In this document: positions 33,060 through 41,128 of the stretch, piece after piece
Layout of the letters: each line of letters opens with the position of its first letter
Position numbering within the stretch: position 1 is the first letter of the stretch
Assembly (NCBI GenBank): GCA_050248955.1
Contig: JBFWRK010000003.1
Coordinates: 124,001 to 188,000, forward strand
Origin: JBFWRK01 sp050248955
GTDB taxonomy: Bacteria; Actinomycetota; Acidimicrobiia; Acidimicrobiales; Ilumatobacteraceae
Length of the DNA: 64,000 nucleotides
Direction: 5' to 3'
The notes under the pieces: model-generated
Seen by the model: the letters and a program-made list of their open reading frames with translations, nothing else
The model's database searches: none
Told to the model about the DNA's origin: nothing
Translations under genes and position numbers: made by a program

Positions 33060-34277
33060 ATGCCGATCGAGATCCGACCGCTCACCGACGACGACCTGCA
33101 CGCGGCGCACATCACGTTCGCCCGTTCCATCCAGGTGAAGGCGCTGAACACTGAGCACTTCGAGCGCCGGCGGCTGCTCTGGTGGGCGGAGCGGAGCTTC
33201 GGTGCGTTCGATGGCACCGAGCTCGTCGGTCACGCCGGTGGGATCCCGTTCGACACGCTCCTGCCGGGAGGACGCGAGGTCGCGACCGACGGCGTCACCC
33301 GCGTCGGCGTCCTGCCGTCGCACCGACGGCGAGGGATCCTGACCGCCCTGATGCGAGCCCAGCTGCAGGCCACGTTCGAGCGCGGCGAACCGCTCGCCAG
33401 CCTGCGGGCGTCGGAGTCGGTCATCTACCCGCGGTTCGGCTACGGCCTGGCCGGGATGACAGCGTCGGTCACGATCGACACCGCCGCCGTCCGATTCGTC
33501 GCCCCGCCGGCGAGGACGGGCAGCTTCCACTACCTGCGCGGTCCGGAGGTCCTCGACGTCATTCCGCCGTTGTACGAACGCTGCCGCCGCCGGCCGGGCG
33601 CGCTGACCCGCCCCGCCGGGTACTGGGAGGTCGTCTACGCCTCGCACATCGACGTGGACGACGAAGACCTGCGATGGCTCGTCGTGCATCGCGACGAGCG
33701 GGGAAGACCCGACGGATTCGTCGAGTGGACGCCGCTCGACCGTGACGGCTGGGAGGAGAAGGGGCACCGCGTGCAGCTCGTCGAGCTGTGGGGCCTGTCA
33801 CCCGCAGTCGAAGCGGTCCTGTGGCGATTCGTCTTCGAGCTCGACCTCGTGCACACGGTCGTGTGCGACCAACGCCCGCTCGACGACGAGCTGCGGTGGA
33901 TGATCGACGATGCTCGCGCCGTGAAGGTCACCGATGTCTTCGACGAGCAGTGGCTGCGGCTCGTCGACGCGCGCGCGGTGCTCGGTGCCCGGGCGTACTC
34001 GGGCGACGACGAGGTGGTGCTCGAGATCACCGACGACCCGATCTTCGAGCACAACGTCGGCCGCTTCGCGGTCGGCAACGCCGGCTGCACCAGGGTTCGT
34101 CGCGCCGCAGAGATCCGGTTGGACGTCAGCGCCGCTGCGGCGGTCTCGCTCGGCGGCACCTCGTTCGAGGAGCTGGCGCGCGCCGGTCGCATCGAGGAGG
34201 CGCGCAAGGGAGCGGTCCAGCGGGCCGACCGGTTGTTCGCCTCGCGCCCGCTGCCGTTCTGTTCGACGTTCTTCTGA
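33060..34277 (+). CDS. Eis-like GNAT acetyltransferase
   Basis: The 405-residue protein has the three-part Eis architecture: an N-terminal GNAT domain with acetyl-CoA loop VTRVGVLPSHRRRGILTALM, a central second GNAT-like domain, and an SCP2-like C-terminal domain (VSAAAAVSLGGTSFEEL). It ends PLPFCSTFF, as in Eis, whose C-terminal carboxylate takes part in catalysis. The SESVIYPRFGYG motif is also typical. Eis proteins acetylate amines, including aminoglycosides. The physiological substrate is unknown. Confidence 0.88.
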   Translation: MPIEIRPLTDDDLHAAHITFARSIQVKALNTEHFERRRLLWWAERSFGAFDGTELVGHAGGIPFDTLLPGGREVATDGVTRVGVLPSHRRRGILTALMRAQLQATFERGEPLASLRASESVIYPRFGYGLAGMTASVTIDTAAVRFVAPPARTGSFHYLRGPEVLDVIPPLYERCRRRPGALTRPAGYWEVVYASHIDVDDEDLRWLVVHRDERGRPDGFVEWTPLDRDGWEEKGHRVQLVELWGLSPAVEAVLWRFVFELDLVHTVVCDQRPLDDELRWMIDDARAVKVTDVFDEQWLRLVDARAVLGARAYSGDDEVVLEITDDPIFEHNVGRFAVGNAGCTRVRRAAEIRLDVSAAAAVSLGGTSFEELARAGRIEEARKGAVQRADRLFASRPLPFCSTFF

Positions 34278-34319
34278 TCGCAGACAGGATCGGGCCCCTT
34301 GCCGTGCCAGGCTTCTCCC

Positions 34320-34940
34320 ATGACCGATGTGACCGATGCCGATGCCGACGCTCCAACGCTGGTCGGCATCTCGTTCAGCGACGCGTTCCGAGCGCGCGAG
34401 TTCCTGTCGGCGGCAACACGCCTGGCTGCGAACGGGCAGCTCAAGCTGAAGGACGCCGTGTTCGTGAGCAAGAACGCCGAGGGTCACACCCGCGTGCAGG
34501 AGACGATGGATCCCGGTCCAGGCCGCTCGGCGCTGTCGGGCGCGGCGTGGGCGGGCCTGCTCGGGCTGATCCTCGGCGGTCCGGTTGGTTGGGCGATCGG
34601 TGCCGGCGTCGGCGCCGGCACCGGAGCGATCACGGCGAAGGTGGTCGACCACGGGATCCCCGACGAGTGGGTCGAGTGGTTCCGCGAGGCGGTGCAGCCG
34701 AACACGATGACGCTGGCGTTGTTGCTGGAGGACGCCGATCCGGGGGCGCTCGTCGACGAAGCCCGGCGCTTCGCCGGGGCCCGCCTCGTCTACGTGAACC
34801 TGCCACCGGCGTGGGAGAGCAGGATCCGGGAGGCGCTCGGTGAGCCCGCGGCGCGCCAGGAGCCCGAGACCGCAGCCACCGGCGCTCCGCTGCCGCCGCC
34901 GCAACCTCACGCGGAACGTCACGCGCAGCCCGAGGGCTGA
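34320..34940 (+). CDS. DUF1269 family membrane-associated protein
   Basis: The 206-residue protein has LVGISFSDAFRAREFL, then a glycine-rich hydrophobic hairpin (AGLLGLILGGPVGWAIGAGVGAGTGAI) that can insert in a membrane, and a C-terminal alpha/beta part (TLALLLEDADPGALVDEARRF). This matches DUF1269 proteins, which are often stress-induced and uncharacterised. The tail is rich in Pro, Gln, His and Glu. The ATG at 34320 fits the domain start. It is convergent with the nuclease gene. Confidence 0.75.
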   Translation: MTDVTDADADAPTLVGISFSDAFRAREFLSAATRLAANGQLKLKDAVFVSKNAEGHTRVQETMDPGPGRSALSGAAWAGLLGLILGGPVGWAIGAGVGAGTGAITAKVVDHGIPDEWVEWFREAVQPNTMTLALLLEDADPGALVDEARRFAGARLVYVNLPPAWESRIREALGEPAARQEPETAATGAPLPPPQPHAERHAQPEG

Positions 34941-34994
34941 TCGCCGCGCAGGCTGAGTTGATCGCCGCACGACCGCGGGCGGGCTGGGCGGCGC

Positions 34995-35016
34995 GCAGCA
35001 GCCCGCGGGCTGCTGC
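34995..35016. terminator. Perfect 22-bp palindrome between convergent genes
   Basis: GCAGCAGCCCGCGGGCTGCTGC is self-complementary and can form a strong hairpin between the DUF1269 gene and the minus-strand nuclease gene. A bidirectional terminator is the likely role. Confidence 0.5.
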
Positions 35017-35020
35017 TCGA

Positions 35021-35953
35021 TCACCAGGGCGGTTCGTCGTTGTCCGGGTCGTCGGCGCGGGCCAGCGCCGCTGTTCCCTCGGCGCAGGTGGGCAGCGCCG
35101 GACACCAGCGGCAGTGTGGGCCCGGCCGCTTCGTGGCGTCCTCGCCGAGACGGGTGACGGCGATGATGCGTCGGACGCCGTCGCTCGTCCGCTTCGCGGC
35201 GGCGCGCAGCGTGCCCTCGGTGACGTCCTCCGGATCGGTCCTCGCCGCGTCCAGGTAGTAGCTCGCCACCTTGCGCGGCGGCGCGCCGAGCTTGATCGTC
35301 TCGAGCAACGCGTAGAACCTGAGGTCTTCGCGATGGGTGCGTGACCTGCGACCGGTCTTGAGGTCGATGATCACCTTGTCGCCGGGTCGGCCGAGCGTGA
35401 GGTCGCTCTTGCCGGAGAGCACGATGCGGCCCTCGAGCAGCTCCACCCGTGAGCGGCTCTCGGTGCGCGGTGTCCATTGGGCCTTCAACGGCGGGAACGA
35501 TTCCTGGAAGGCGCTCACCCGGTCGACCGCGAGCGCTCGCAGCTCGGCCCGGTCGAACTCGGGGAGGGCGGCGATGAACCGGCCGATGTCGGAGTGCTCG
35601 TCGTTGATCAGCCGGCTCAGCGCCTCGTCGACGAGCTCCGGCGCGTGCGGATCGCCGCGGTAGTTGACGAGCACCTCGATCGCCTTGTGCGCGACGGTGC
35701 CGCGTGCCGAGGCGACGTTCCACTCGAACGATCCCTGGCCGGCGACGTGGTGCGCCTCGCACCCGTGGATCGTGGTGAGCGCGTGCTTGCTGACCCAGAC
35801 CGGCGTTGCCGGATCGATCTGGTCGGCGAGGTCGCTGAGGTCGTCGTTGAGCTCGGCCTCGAGCTCGGTCGCGAGGTCGCCGGGCGGGGCCACCCGGTCG
35901 GCCGAACGGCCGAGCAGGTCGATCACGGATTGCTGGGCGGGGTTCAGTACCAC
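35021..35953 (-). CDS. RecB-family PD-(D/E)XK nuclease with probable Fe-S cluster
   Basis: The 310-residue protein carries the PD-(D/E)XK core: RGTVAHKAIEVLV early, GKSDLTLGRPGDKVIIDLKTGRR with D and (D/E)xK, and the EDLRFYALLETIKL helix. One cysteine in TIHGCEAHH and three in HCRWCPALPTCAEG form the pattern used by AddB/Cas4-like nucleases for a 4Fe-4S cluster. It probably processes DNA ends. The GTG at 35951-35953 is chosen because the frame upstream loses sense; the open frame extends much further. Confidence 0.8.
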   Translation of the reverse strand: MVLNPAQQSVIDLLGRSADRVAPPGDLATELEAELNDDLSDLADQIDPATPVWVSKHALTTIHGCEAHHVAGQGSFEWNVASARGTVAHKAIEVLVNYRGDPHAPELVDEALSRLINDEHSDIGRFIAALPEFDRAELRALAVDRVSAFQESFPPLKAQWTPRTESRSRVELLEGRIVLSGKSDLTLGRPGDKVIIDLKTGRRSRTHREDLRFYALLETIKLGAPPRKVASYYLDAARTDPEDVTEGTLRAAAKRTSDGVRRIIAVTRLGEDATKRPGPHCRWCPALPTCAEGTAALARADDPDNDEPPW

Positions 35954-36084
35954 CGGGTGCCGCGCGAGGTGTCGACGTTCGTCATCGTCATGGAGCGTAG
36001 AGGTGGGGTGTGGCGGAGTTCTGGGACGGGCTCGGCCGGCGCTCCGGGAAACCTCGCGACACCCCTGGGGCACAGTGATGGCGT

Positions 36085-36411
36085 ATGGAAACCACGACCA
36101 CCGTCCAGTTTGCCGACGCTGCTCGCGCCCTGTCGCGCGCCGCCCGGGAGCGTGGGCTCGGCGCGCCCACGTTCCGCAGCCCGCCACGAGTCGTCGGGGT
36201 CGACCGATCGGTGCGCCGCTACGGCGATCACGCGGTCGTCGCAGTGCGGCTGCGGGGCCGTCCGTGGGTTGCTGTCGCGGCGGACATGGTCGAGGGCGTG
36301 ATCGTCGCCAACCGACTCGAGGGTCCCGCAGCGCTGCGCGTGCGCGGCGCGCTGTGGTCGTCCCTCGGGTTCGCCACTGCCACCGACGAGCCTCGCTCGA
36401 CAGCGGCATGA
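36085..36411 (+). CDS. Hypothetical protein (108 residues)
   Basis: The product begins METTTTVQFADAARALSRAARERGLGAP and continues RSPPRVVGVDRSVRRYGDHAVVAVRLRGRPW. It looks like a small alpha/beta domain of the kind found in many Acidimicrobiia with no known role. The codon pattern supports coding. It lies just upstream of the broken tRNA-Leu. Confidence 0.6.
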   Translation: METTTTVQFADAARALSRAARERGLGAPTFRSPPRVVGVDRSVRRYGDHAVVAVRLRGRPWVAVAADMVEGVIVANRLEGPAALRVRGALWSSLGFATATDEPRSTAA

Positions 36412-36474
36412 GCAACGTCGTCGAGCGTGGACCACCGCCGGTGCCGAGCCGCTGCCATCTAACCTGCTTCGCAG

Positions 36475-36513
36475 GCCCGGGTGGCGGAACTGGCAGACGC
36501 GGGGGGCTTAAAC
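36475..36513 (+). pseudogene. 5' half of a disrupted tRNA-Leu (TAA)
   Basis: The sequence has the acceptor strand GCCCGGG, D arm, and anticodon 5' stem GGGGG, then the loop CTTAAAC. After the loop the sequence changes to unrelated bases (TCGCAC...), so no cloverleaf can form locally. The matching 3' half (CCCCC stem, variable arm, T arm, CCCGGGC acceptor) is found at 41996-42049. The two pieces join perfectly at the loop to give a class II tRNA-Leu. A hairpin CCTGC-TTC-GCAGG lies just before it. Confidence 0.85.
36507..36513 (+). other. Left attachment core (attL-like), CTTAAAC
   Basis: The seven bases are exactly tRNA positions 32-38, the anticodon loop. The same seven bases recur at 41996-42002, and identity ends at both sides of the seven. 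A 7-bp overlap in the anticodon loop is a known target type for tyrosine integrases. Confidence 0.75.
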
Positions 36514-36556
36514 TCGCACAGAAGAACACGCGTTCGATCAAGACATGCGAAGCCAT

Positions 36557-36640
36557 GCCCAGGTGGTGGAACAGGCAGACACCGGGGCCTTAAAAGCCTC
36601 TGTACGCAAGTACGTGCGGGTTCGAGTCCCGCCCTGGGCA
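36557..36640 (+). tRNA. tRNA-Leu (anticodon TAA), carried in the insert
   Basis: A complete class II cloverleaf is present: acceptor GCCCAGG/CCTGGGC with discriminator A, D arm with the AGGCAGAC segment, anticodon stem GGGGC/GCCTC with loop CTTAAAA, long variable arm GTAC-GCAA-GTAC, and T arm GCGGG/CCCGC. It differs at many positions from the broken tRNA-Leu(TAA) whose halves flank the insert, so it is not a simple copy. It can supply the UUA-reading function lost by the disruption. Confidence 0.92.
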
Positions 36641-36959
36641 CTCCGCTGAGCTCACCACCTTCGACGGTGCCTGGGTCTCGAACTCGTCGTCGAAGCCCAT
36701 GGTCAGTCGGACGCCCCAGTGCGGTTTGGCCCGATGGTGGGAACGGTGGCTGGGCCGGGTGGGGTGGCGCCGTCGGTGTCGGGTGGGATGAGGGTGATCG
36801 GCATGGTGTCGACGACGGCTCCATCGGGCCGCCGCAAGCAAGATGGACGTTGGTGTCTGCCCGCCTTCTGTCCACCAACAGACGCGACCGTCGGTCTTGT
36901 CGCTGTACAGAAGCTGGCGATCAGGGGCTGTGCGACGCTGGACACACGCTCGCCGGCCC
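36641..36959. other. Decayed stretch between tRNA-Leu and the PEP-domain gene
   Basis: No intact gene is seen in these 319 bases. On the minus strand short pieces such as DKTDGRVCWWTEGG in one frame and MPITLIPPDTDG in another look coding but are broken by frame changes. They might be the end of a DUF222/HNH-type gene, which is only a guess. Confidence 0.35.
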
Positions 36960-38651
36960 TCACACCACTCGCACCGTGCCTCGTTCGGGATCGACCTCGA
37001 CCTGGGCGCCATGTGGGATGCGGGTGGTGGCGCCCTGCGCGCCGATCACGGCTGTGATGCCGAACTCGCGTGCGGCGATCGCCGCATGGCAGACGGGGCC
37101 GCCCTCCTCGACGACGAGTGCGCCGACGACGGGCAGCAGCGAGTTGGCCGAGGGCCCGGTGATCGGTGTGATCAACACGTCGCCCGGCTGCAACTCGTCG
37201 AACGTGAGCATCAGGTCGCGTATGACGCATGCCCGTCCCCGGTACGCCGTGGTCCCGATGCCGACGCCGCTCACGACGGACGGGTCGCCACCCTCCTGCG
37301 GAGGGGGTGTGGTGTCGGCGGTGAGGGAGATCATGAGCGCAGCGGTCATGCGGGCCAGCGCCGGCGGGAACACGTCGAGTGATGGCGCCTCCTCCGATTC
37401 GCCGAGGGTGCGAGGCGGGGGAGTGGCCTCGATGTGGTCGCGCTCGGCGGCGCGGTCGGCGAGGTCGTCAGCCGTCGGACCGCCGGCACCGTTCGCCAGA
37501 TCGGCCCGGAGGAGGCGGTCGAGCTCGTCGGGGAACAGCTCCACCACGTGGGCGATGTCGTGGAGACGCCCGGTGGCGTGCAGTCGACGTCCGGCCTCCA
37601 GCAGCGCACGTCGCACGAGCCCGGCCGGCCAGTTCCAGCAGAGACCACGGATGTCGTCGCGCTGACGGTGTCCGTAGCGGGCCTCGACGACCAGTTCGTC
37701 GAAGAGCGCTCGCTGGTCGGCCGGCACCCTGGTCCGGACCGCGGCGACGTCCGGTTCGCCGAACTCGACGTCCGCACTCGCCGCGAGCAGCGCTGCGAGT
37801 TGGAGCGCCGGCGTCTCGGCCAAGGTCGGGCGGTCGATGTCGTCGCTCGTGATCGTCCGCCAGGCGTGCAGTTCGAGCCAGGCGTCGATCACGGCGCGCA
37901 CTTCCGACCCCAATGCCCGGACGTCGTCGACCGATAGGAGCGGTTCGGTTCCATTGCGTTCCCGGACGGCTCGGGCGACTGGCTGCAGCATCTTGGCCGT
38001 TTCGACCGTCGCCGGTGAACTGCCGGTGAGCAGCCCCATCGCGTCGTTGGCGTTGATGCCCCACGCGTCGCAGTGAGCGAGCAGATCGCCGGACGGTACG
38101 AGGTCGCCGCCATGCGTGGCCAGGTTGCGGCGGGCCGAGCGCTCGAAGTGAGCCAGACATGCGGCGACGTGCGCCGCCAGCTCCGGATCGTCGAGGGTTC
38201 CAGGGTCGACGGCCTGCAGCGCGAGGTTCCGATCGCGCTGGGTCGCTCGATCGTGGTCGAACCACTGGTCGACCTCCTGACGCCACGTCCGCTGTTCGAA
38301 CGCCCGCGCTGCTGTCTTCGCCCGTCGGCGCAACTCGGGGTGCAGCCGTGTGATCAGCTTCATCACGAACGCCGGCGGCGGTGCCTTCGGCGTCGAGCCC
38401 GGTCGCTCACCGATCGCGAGGGGCCGCATGTAGAGGCAGCCCTGCACGAACCTGGCCTCCACCGTGGCGAGTGGCAGGCCGTAGCGCTGCAACGGCTCGC
38501 CGATGCCCGATTCGAACGACCCTCGGTACGCCTCGCGCAGGAACGGGGTGAGCGGTCGCAGGCCGTGGTGCGACGTCTCGAGCTCCCAGTGGCCGGGCGC
38601 CGGCGGTTCGAAGAACACGGCAGATGCAGTGCGGTCGGTCTGGCCGGTCAT
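36960..38651 (-). CDS. Orphan PEP-utilising swivelling-domain protein
   Basis: The 563-residue protein ends in the phosphohistidine swivelling domain of PEP synthase/pyruvate phosphate dikinase-type enzymes. That domain (about residues 475-560) has FDELQPGDVLITPITGPSANSLLP and the catalytic histidine in EEGGPVCHAAIAAREFG. The preceding 450 residues are helical and lack the ATP-grasp domain normally needed to phosphorylate that histidine. The central part resembles the middle region of rifampicin phosphotransferase-like proteins only loosely. The start ATG at 38649-38651 follows AAGGGGGC by 7 bases. It is divergent from a TetR regulator, with an inverted repeat between them. Confidence 0.78.
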   Translation of the reverse strand: MTGQTDRTASAVFFEPPAPGHWELETSHHGLRPLTPFLREAYRGSFESGIGEPLQRYGLPLATVEARFVQGCLYMRPLAIGERPGSTPKAPPPAFVMKLITRLHPELRRRAKTAARAFEQRTWRQEVDQWFDHDRATQRDRNLALQAVDPGTLDDPELAAHVAACLAHFERSARRNLATHGGDLVPSGDLLAHCDAWGINANDAMGLLTGSSPATVETAKMLQPVARAVRERNGTEPLLSVDDVRALGSEVRAVIDAWLELHAWRTITSDDIDRPTLAETPALQLAALLAASADVEFGEPDVAAVRTRVPADQRALFDELVVEARYGHRQRDDIRGLCWNWPAGLVRRALLEAGRRLHATGRLHDIAHVVELFPDELDRLLRADLANGAGGPTADDLADRAAERDHIEATPPPRTLGESEEAPSLDVFPPALARMTAALMISLTADTTPPPQEGGDPSVVSGVGIGTTAYRGRACVIRDLMLTFDELQPGDVLITPITGPSANSLLPVVGALVVEEGGPVCHAAIAAREFGITAVIGAQGATTRIPHGAQVEVDPERGTVRVV

Positions 38652-38682
38652 CGGTGCCCCCTTGTGGCTCGGCACCAACTCA

Positions 38683-38714
38683 ATCATGTCAGCAGACTGT
38701 CGTCAAGACATGAT
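38683..38714. promoter_or_regulatory. Inverted repeat ATCATGTC-N16-GACATGAT (TetR operator candidate)
   Basis: Two perfect 8-base half-sites face each other in the 101-bp region between the divergent PEP-domain and tetR genes. A smaller GACTGTC dyad sits in the middle. The layout fits binding by the TetR protein next door to control both genes. Confidence 0.5.
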
Positions 38715-38752
38715 GTTGTCATCACGCTGGCATTCTGCCAAGATGCCGGAAG

Positions 38753-39382
38753 ATGAGTGGAACGCCCGAACGAACCCCGAGCAAGCCGTACACCACGACG
38801 CTGCGCGATCGCCAGGTCGCCCAGACGCGGGAGCTCATCCTCGATGCCGTGACCGAGTTGCTCGGCGATCGGCGACCCGACGAGGTCACCACCCGCGACA
38901 TCGCCATGCTGGCGGGTGTCTCGGAACGAACTGTCTATCGCCACTTCCCCGACCGCGATGCACTGCTCGAAGGTCTCACCGGTCGACTGCCGCAGCTCGA
39001 CGGCGTGGCGCCGTCGTTCGAGGCCGGTGGGCTCGACGCGCTCGCTCCGACCAGTCGGCGGCTGATGGCGTTGCTCGACGAGCACTTCGTGATGGCTCGT
39101 GCCGAGGCCGTGTTCAACGCAGACCCACGCCGCTTCGCCGCCGGCACTCAGGCGAACTCGCGCGGCATGCTGCAACTCCTCGCCACCGAGCTGCCCGAGC
39201 TCGACGAGGGGGAGCGGCGTCGGATCGCCGCCGTCATCCGCTGTTTGGTGTCGACGCAGGCGTGGTTGCGCATGCGCGAGGAGTTCGGCGTTCCCGGCAC
39301 GGAGTCGGGCCCCGTGGTCGCGTGGGTGATCGACACCATCGTCCGTGAGCTCCGCGCCGGCAACCTGCCGGAGCGCGCCTGA
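38753..39382 (+). CDS. TetR-family transcriptional regulator
   Basis: The 209-residue protein has the N-terminal TetR helix-turn-helix: LILDAVTELLGDRRPDEVTTRDIAMLAGVSERTVYRHFPDRDALLEGL (residues about 25-72, key GVSERTVYRHF). The C-terminal ligand-binding part is not assignable. The ATG at 38753 precedes a short basic leader. It is divergent from the PEP-domain gene and likely represses it and itself. Confidence 0.88.
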   Translation: MSGTPERTPSKPYTTTLRDRQVAQTRELILDAVTELLGDRRPDEVTTRDIAMLAGVSERTVYRHFPDRDALLEGLTGRLPQLDGVAPSFEAGGLDALAPTSRRLMALLDEHFVMARAEAVFNADPRRFAAGTQANSRGMLQLLATELPELDEGERRRIAAVIRCLVSTQAWLRMREEFGVPGTESGPVVAWVIDTIVRELRAGNLPERA

Positions 39383-39391
39383 CCACTCGGG

Positions 39392-39505
39392 TCACTCCAG
39401 CGGCGGACGGAGGATCTCGGCGTCGGGGCGAGCGAGGAGGTGGCCGACGATCGCGGGTTGAATCGGCGCTGGACCGTGACGCCGTAGAAGTTCTCGAAAG
39501 GTCGG
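39392..39505 (-). pseudogene. C-terminal gene scrap of unknown family
   Basis: A minus-strand frame reads TFRELLRRHGPAPIQPAIVG then HLLARPDAEILRPPLE and a TGA stop at 39392-39394. It has strong third-position GC and sensible composition, but no start codon with a ribosome site upstream; it merges into the intergenic region near 39510. It looks like the last 40 codons of a lost gene. Confidence 0.35.
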
Positions 39506-39541
39506 GAACGACGGCGAGCTTGAGGTACGGTTCGTGCGCGG

Positions 39542-41005
39542 TCAGGTGCAGTATTCGGGTTGGTAATCCTGGTGTCCGCGCCCTGGCTGGCAGGCATTGG
39601 ACCACTCGATCTGCGCGATGCGGAACCCCGGTTGGTCGAGCGAGATGTGCATGAGGAGACGCATGCCGTGTACTGAGTCGTCGAGGAACCCCTCGGTCGT
39701 CACGATCACGACGACGGACGAGCCCTCGACGGCACCTTGCTCGATCATTCGCAGTTCCGCCGGTGAAGAGACATCGCCTGCCACGGCGTTGGCGAATGCG
39801 ATCGGGCTCGTACCCCATGGCCAGACGCCCGACTGACCCGACCCGGGCCACGTGATCGTGTCGAGGTAAGCGTCCAGACCGATCGGTGTCGCCGTGCCGG
39901 CTTCGACATCGATCTGCAGTTGGCCGTCCCAGCCAGTCAGTCGGTTCTCGAACGGCGCGATTCGAGCGAAGGAGTCGCCGTTCGGTAGCAGCATCGTTCC
40001 CTGCGGCTCGAGGACCAGCGGCCCGCCCAGTTCGGCCAATGACACTGGTAGTTCGACGTAGGCGAGGGCTCCATCGCGCCAGCCGCGGATCAGCTCGGTA
40101 CGCATGACACCGGTCGTCTCGTAGTAGGCAGCGATGAAGCCACCATCGAACGTCGGTGACACTGCGCTGGTGCCGAGCTGCTCGGCGATGACCTTGCGCC
40201 CGTCGAGGCTCCACTGCCAGCCGTTCGCTTGCACCAAGTTGTTGGCGTCGTCGAACGCTCCGTGGGTGATCGCGGACGTTGAGCCACCGGCCCGATCGAT
40301 CCACGGAACCACCGGCTCCCGCTCGGGTGAAGGGCGGGGGCCTGGGTCGTACCAGCCGCTGACGACGAGGCCGGTCGGTCCGGGGAGGACGTCGGCGTCC
40401 CCAACCGGCAACACGGCCGAGAAGCGCTCGATCACGCACCCGGTGTCGCCGGGCGACAGCGAAACTGCCACTACGTCGGACGACGACGGCCACTCGTTGT
40501 CGAGCGCGAAGTACACGATGTCATCCGGACCGGCGGCGAGCAACGACGCATCGACGGACTCGTCGGGGAGTACGAACGCGATGGGCCCGTCGCCCTCGCG
40601 TCGTTCCCTCGTGACCCAACGGGTGACCGGGTCGTAGCTGACCGGGATGCCCTGTGGGTCGACAGCGACCGCGGTGCAGCGGCGTTCGTACATCTGTTGC
40701 TGCTCCCACCACACCTCACCGCAGGCGCGATCGATCCCCGAGCCCTCCCAACTCCAGCCAGCCAACGCCTCGGCGAGATCCACCGAGGCGCTGGTCGCTG
40801 TCGACGGAGGCGCCGCGGTCGACGAAGGCGCGACCGTCTCGGGGGCGCTGCTCGTGGTCGTCGTTCGAATGACCGATGTCGTCGTCAAGGACGGAGATGT
40901 GGTGGAGACCGCTGCCGGTTCGTCGGCTTGACCACAAGCGGCCAACATTCCCGCCGTCAGCAGTATCCCAAGCACCGCCTCCCGAGGGTTCGACAGCCTC
41001 GTCAC
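39542..41005 (-). CDS. Putative lipoprotein with Ser/Thr/Ala-rich linker
   Basis: The 487-residue product has a signal peptide with lipobox (LLTAGMLAACGQ; cysteine at about residue 24), a linker of about 50 residues rich in Ser, Thr, Ala and Pro, and a large extracellular domain. The latter has repeated short beta-type segments (VYFALDNEWPSSSDVVAVSL, FDGGFIAAYYETTG, SLDGRKVIAEQLG) that suggest a beta-propeller. Cysteines at CGEVWW, RRCTAV, TGCVIE, SNACQ and the final YCT could pair. The function is unknown. It lies in the tRNA-Leu insert. Confidence 0.75.
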   Translation of the reverse strand: MTRLSNPREAVLGILLTAGMLAACGQADEPAAVSTTSPSLTTTSVIRTTTTSSAPETVAPSSTAAPPSTATSASVDLAEALAGWSWEGSGIDRACGEVWWEQQQMYERRCTAVAVDPQGIPVSYDPVTRWVTRERREGDGPIAFVLPDESVDASLLAAGPDDIVYFALDNEWPSSSDVVAVSLSPGDTGCVIERFSAVLPVGDADVLPGPTGLVVSGWYDPGPRPSPEREPVVPWIDRAGGSTSAITHGAFDDANNLVQANGWQWSLDGRKVIAEQLGTSAVSPTFDGGFIAAYYETTGVMRTELIRGWRDGALAYVELPVSLAELGGPLVLEPQGTMLLPNGDSFARIAPFENRLTGWDGQLQIDVEAGTATPIGLDAYLDTITWPGSGQSGVWPWGTSPIAFANAVAGDVSSPAELRMIEQGAVEGSSVVVIVTTEGFLDDSVHGMRLLMHISLDQPGFRIAQIEWSNACQPGRGHQDYQPEYCT

Positions 41006-41128
41006 CGTGACATCTTCCTCCCTTGCGCAACGGTCGTGCCACCGTCGAAGGTCCCGGCCGCATCAGTGTTCAGCGCGCGGCCTCTGACTGGCCCGGGGCT
41101 GAAAGCGACGACAGCAGGAACGCCGCAC

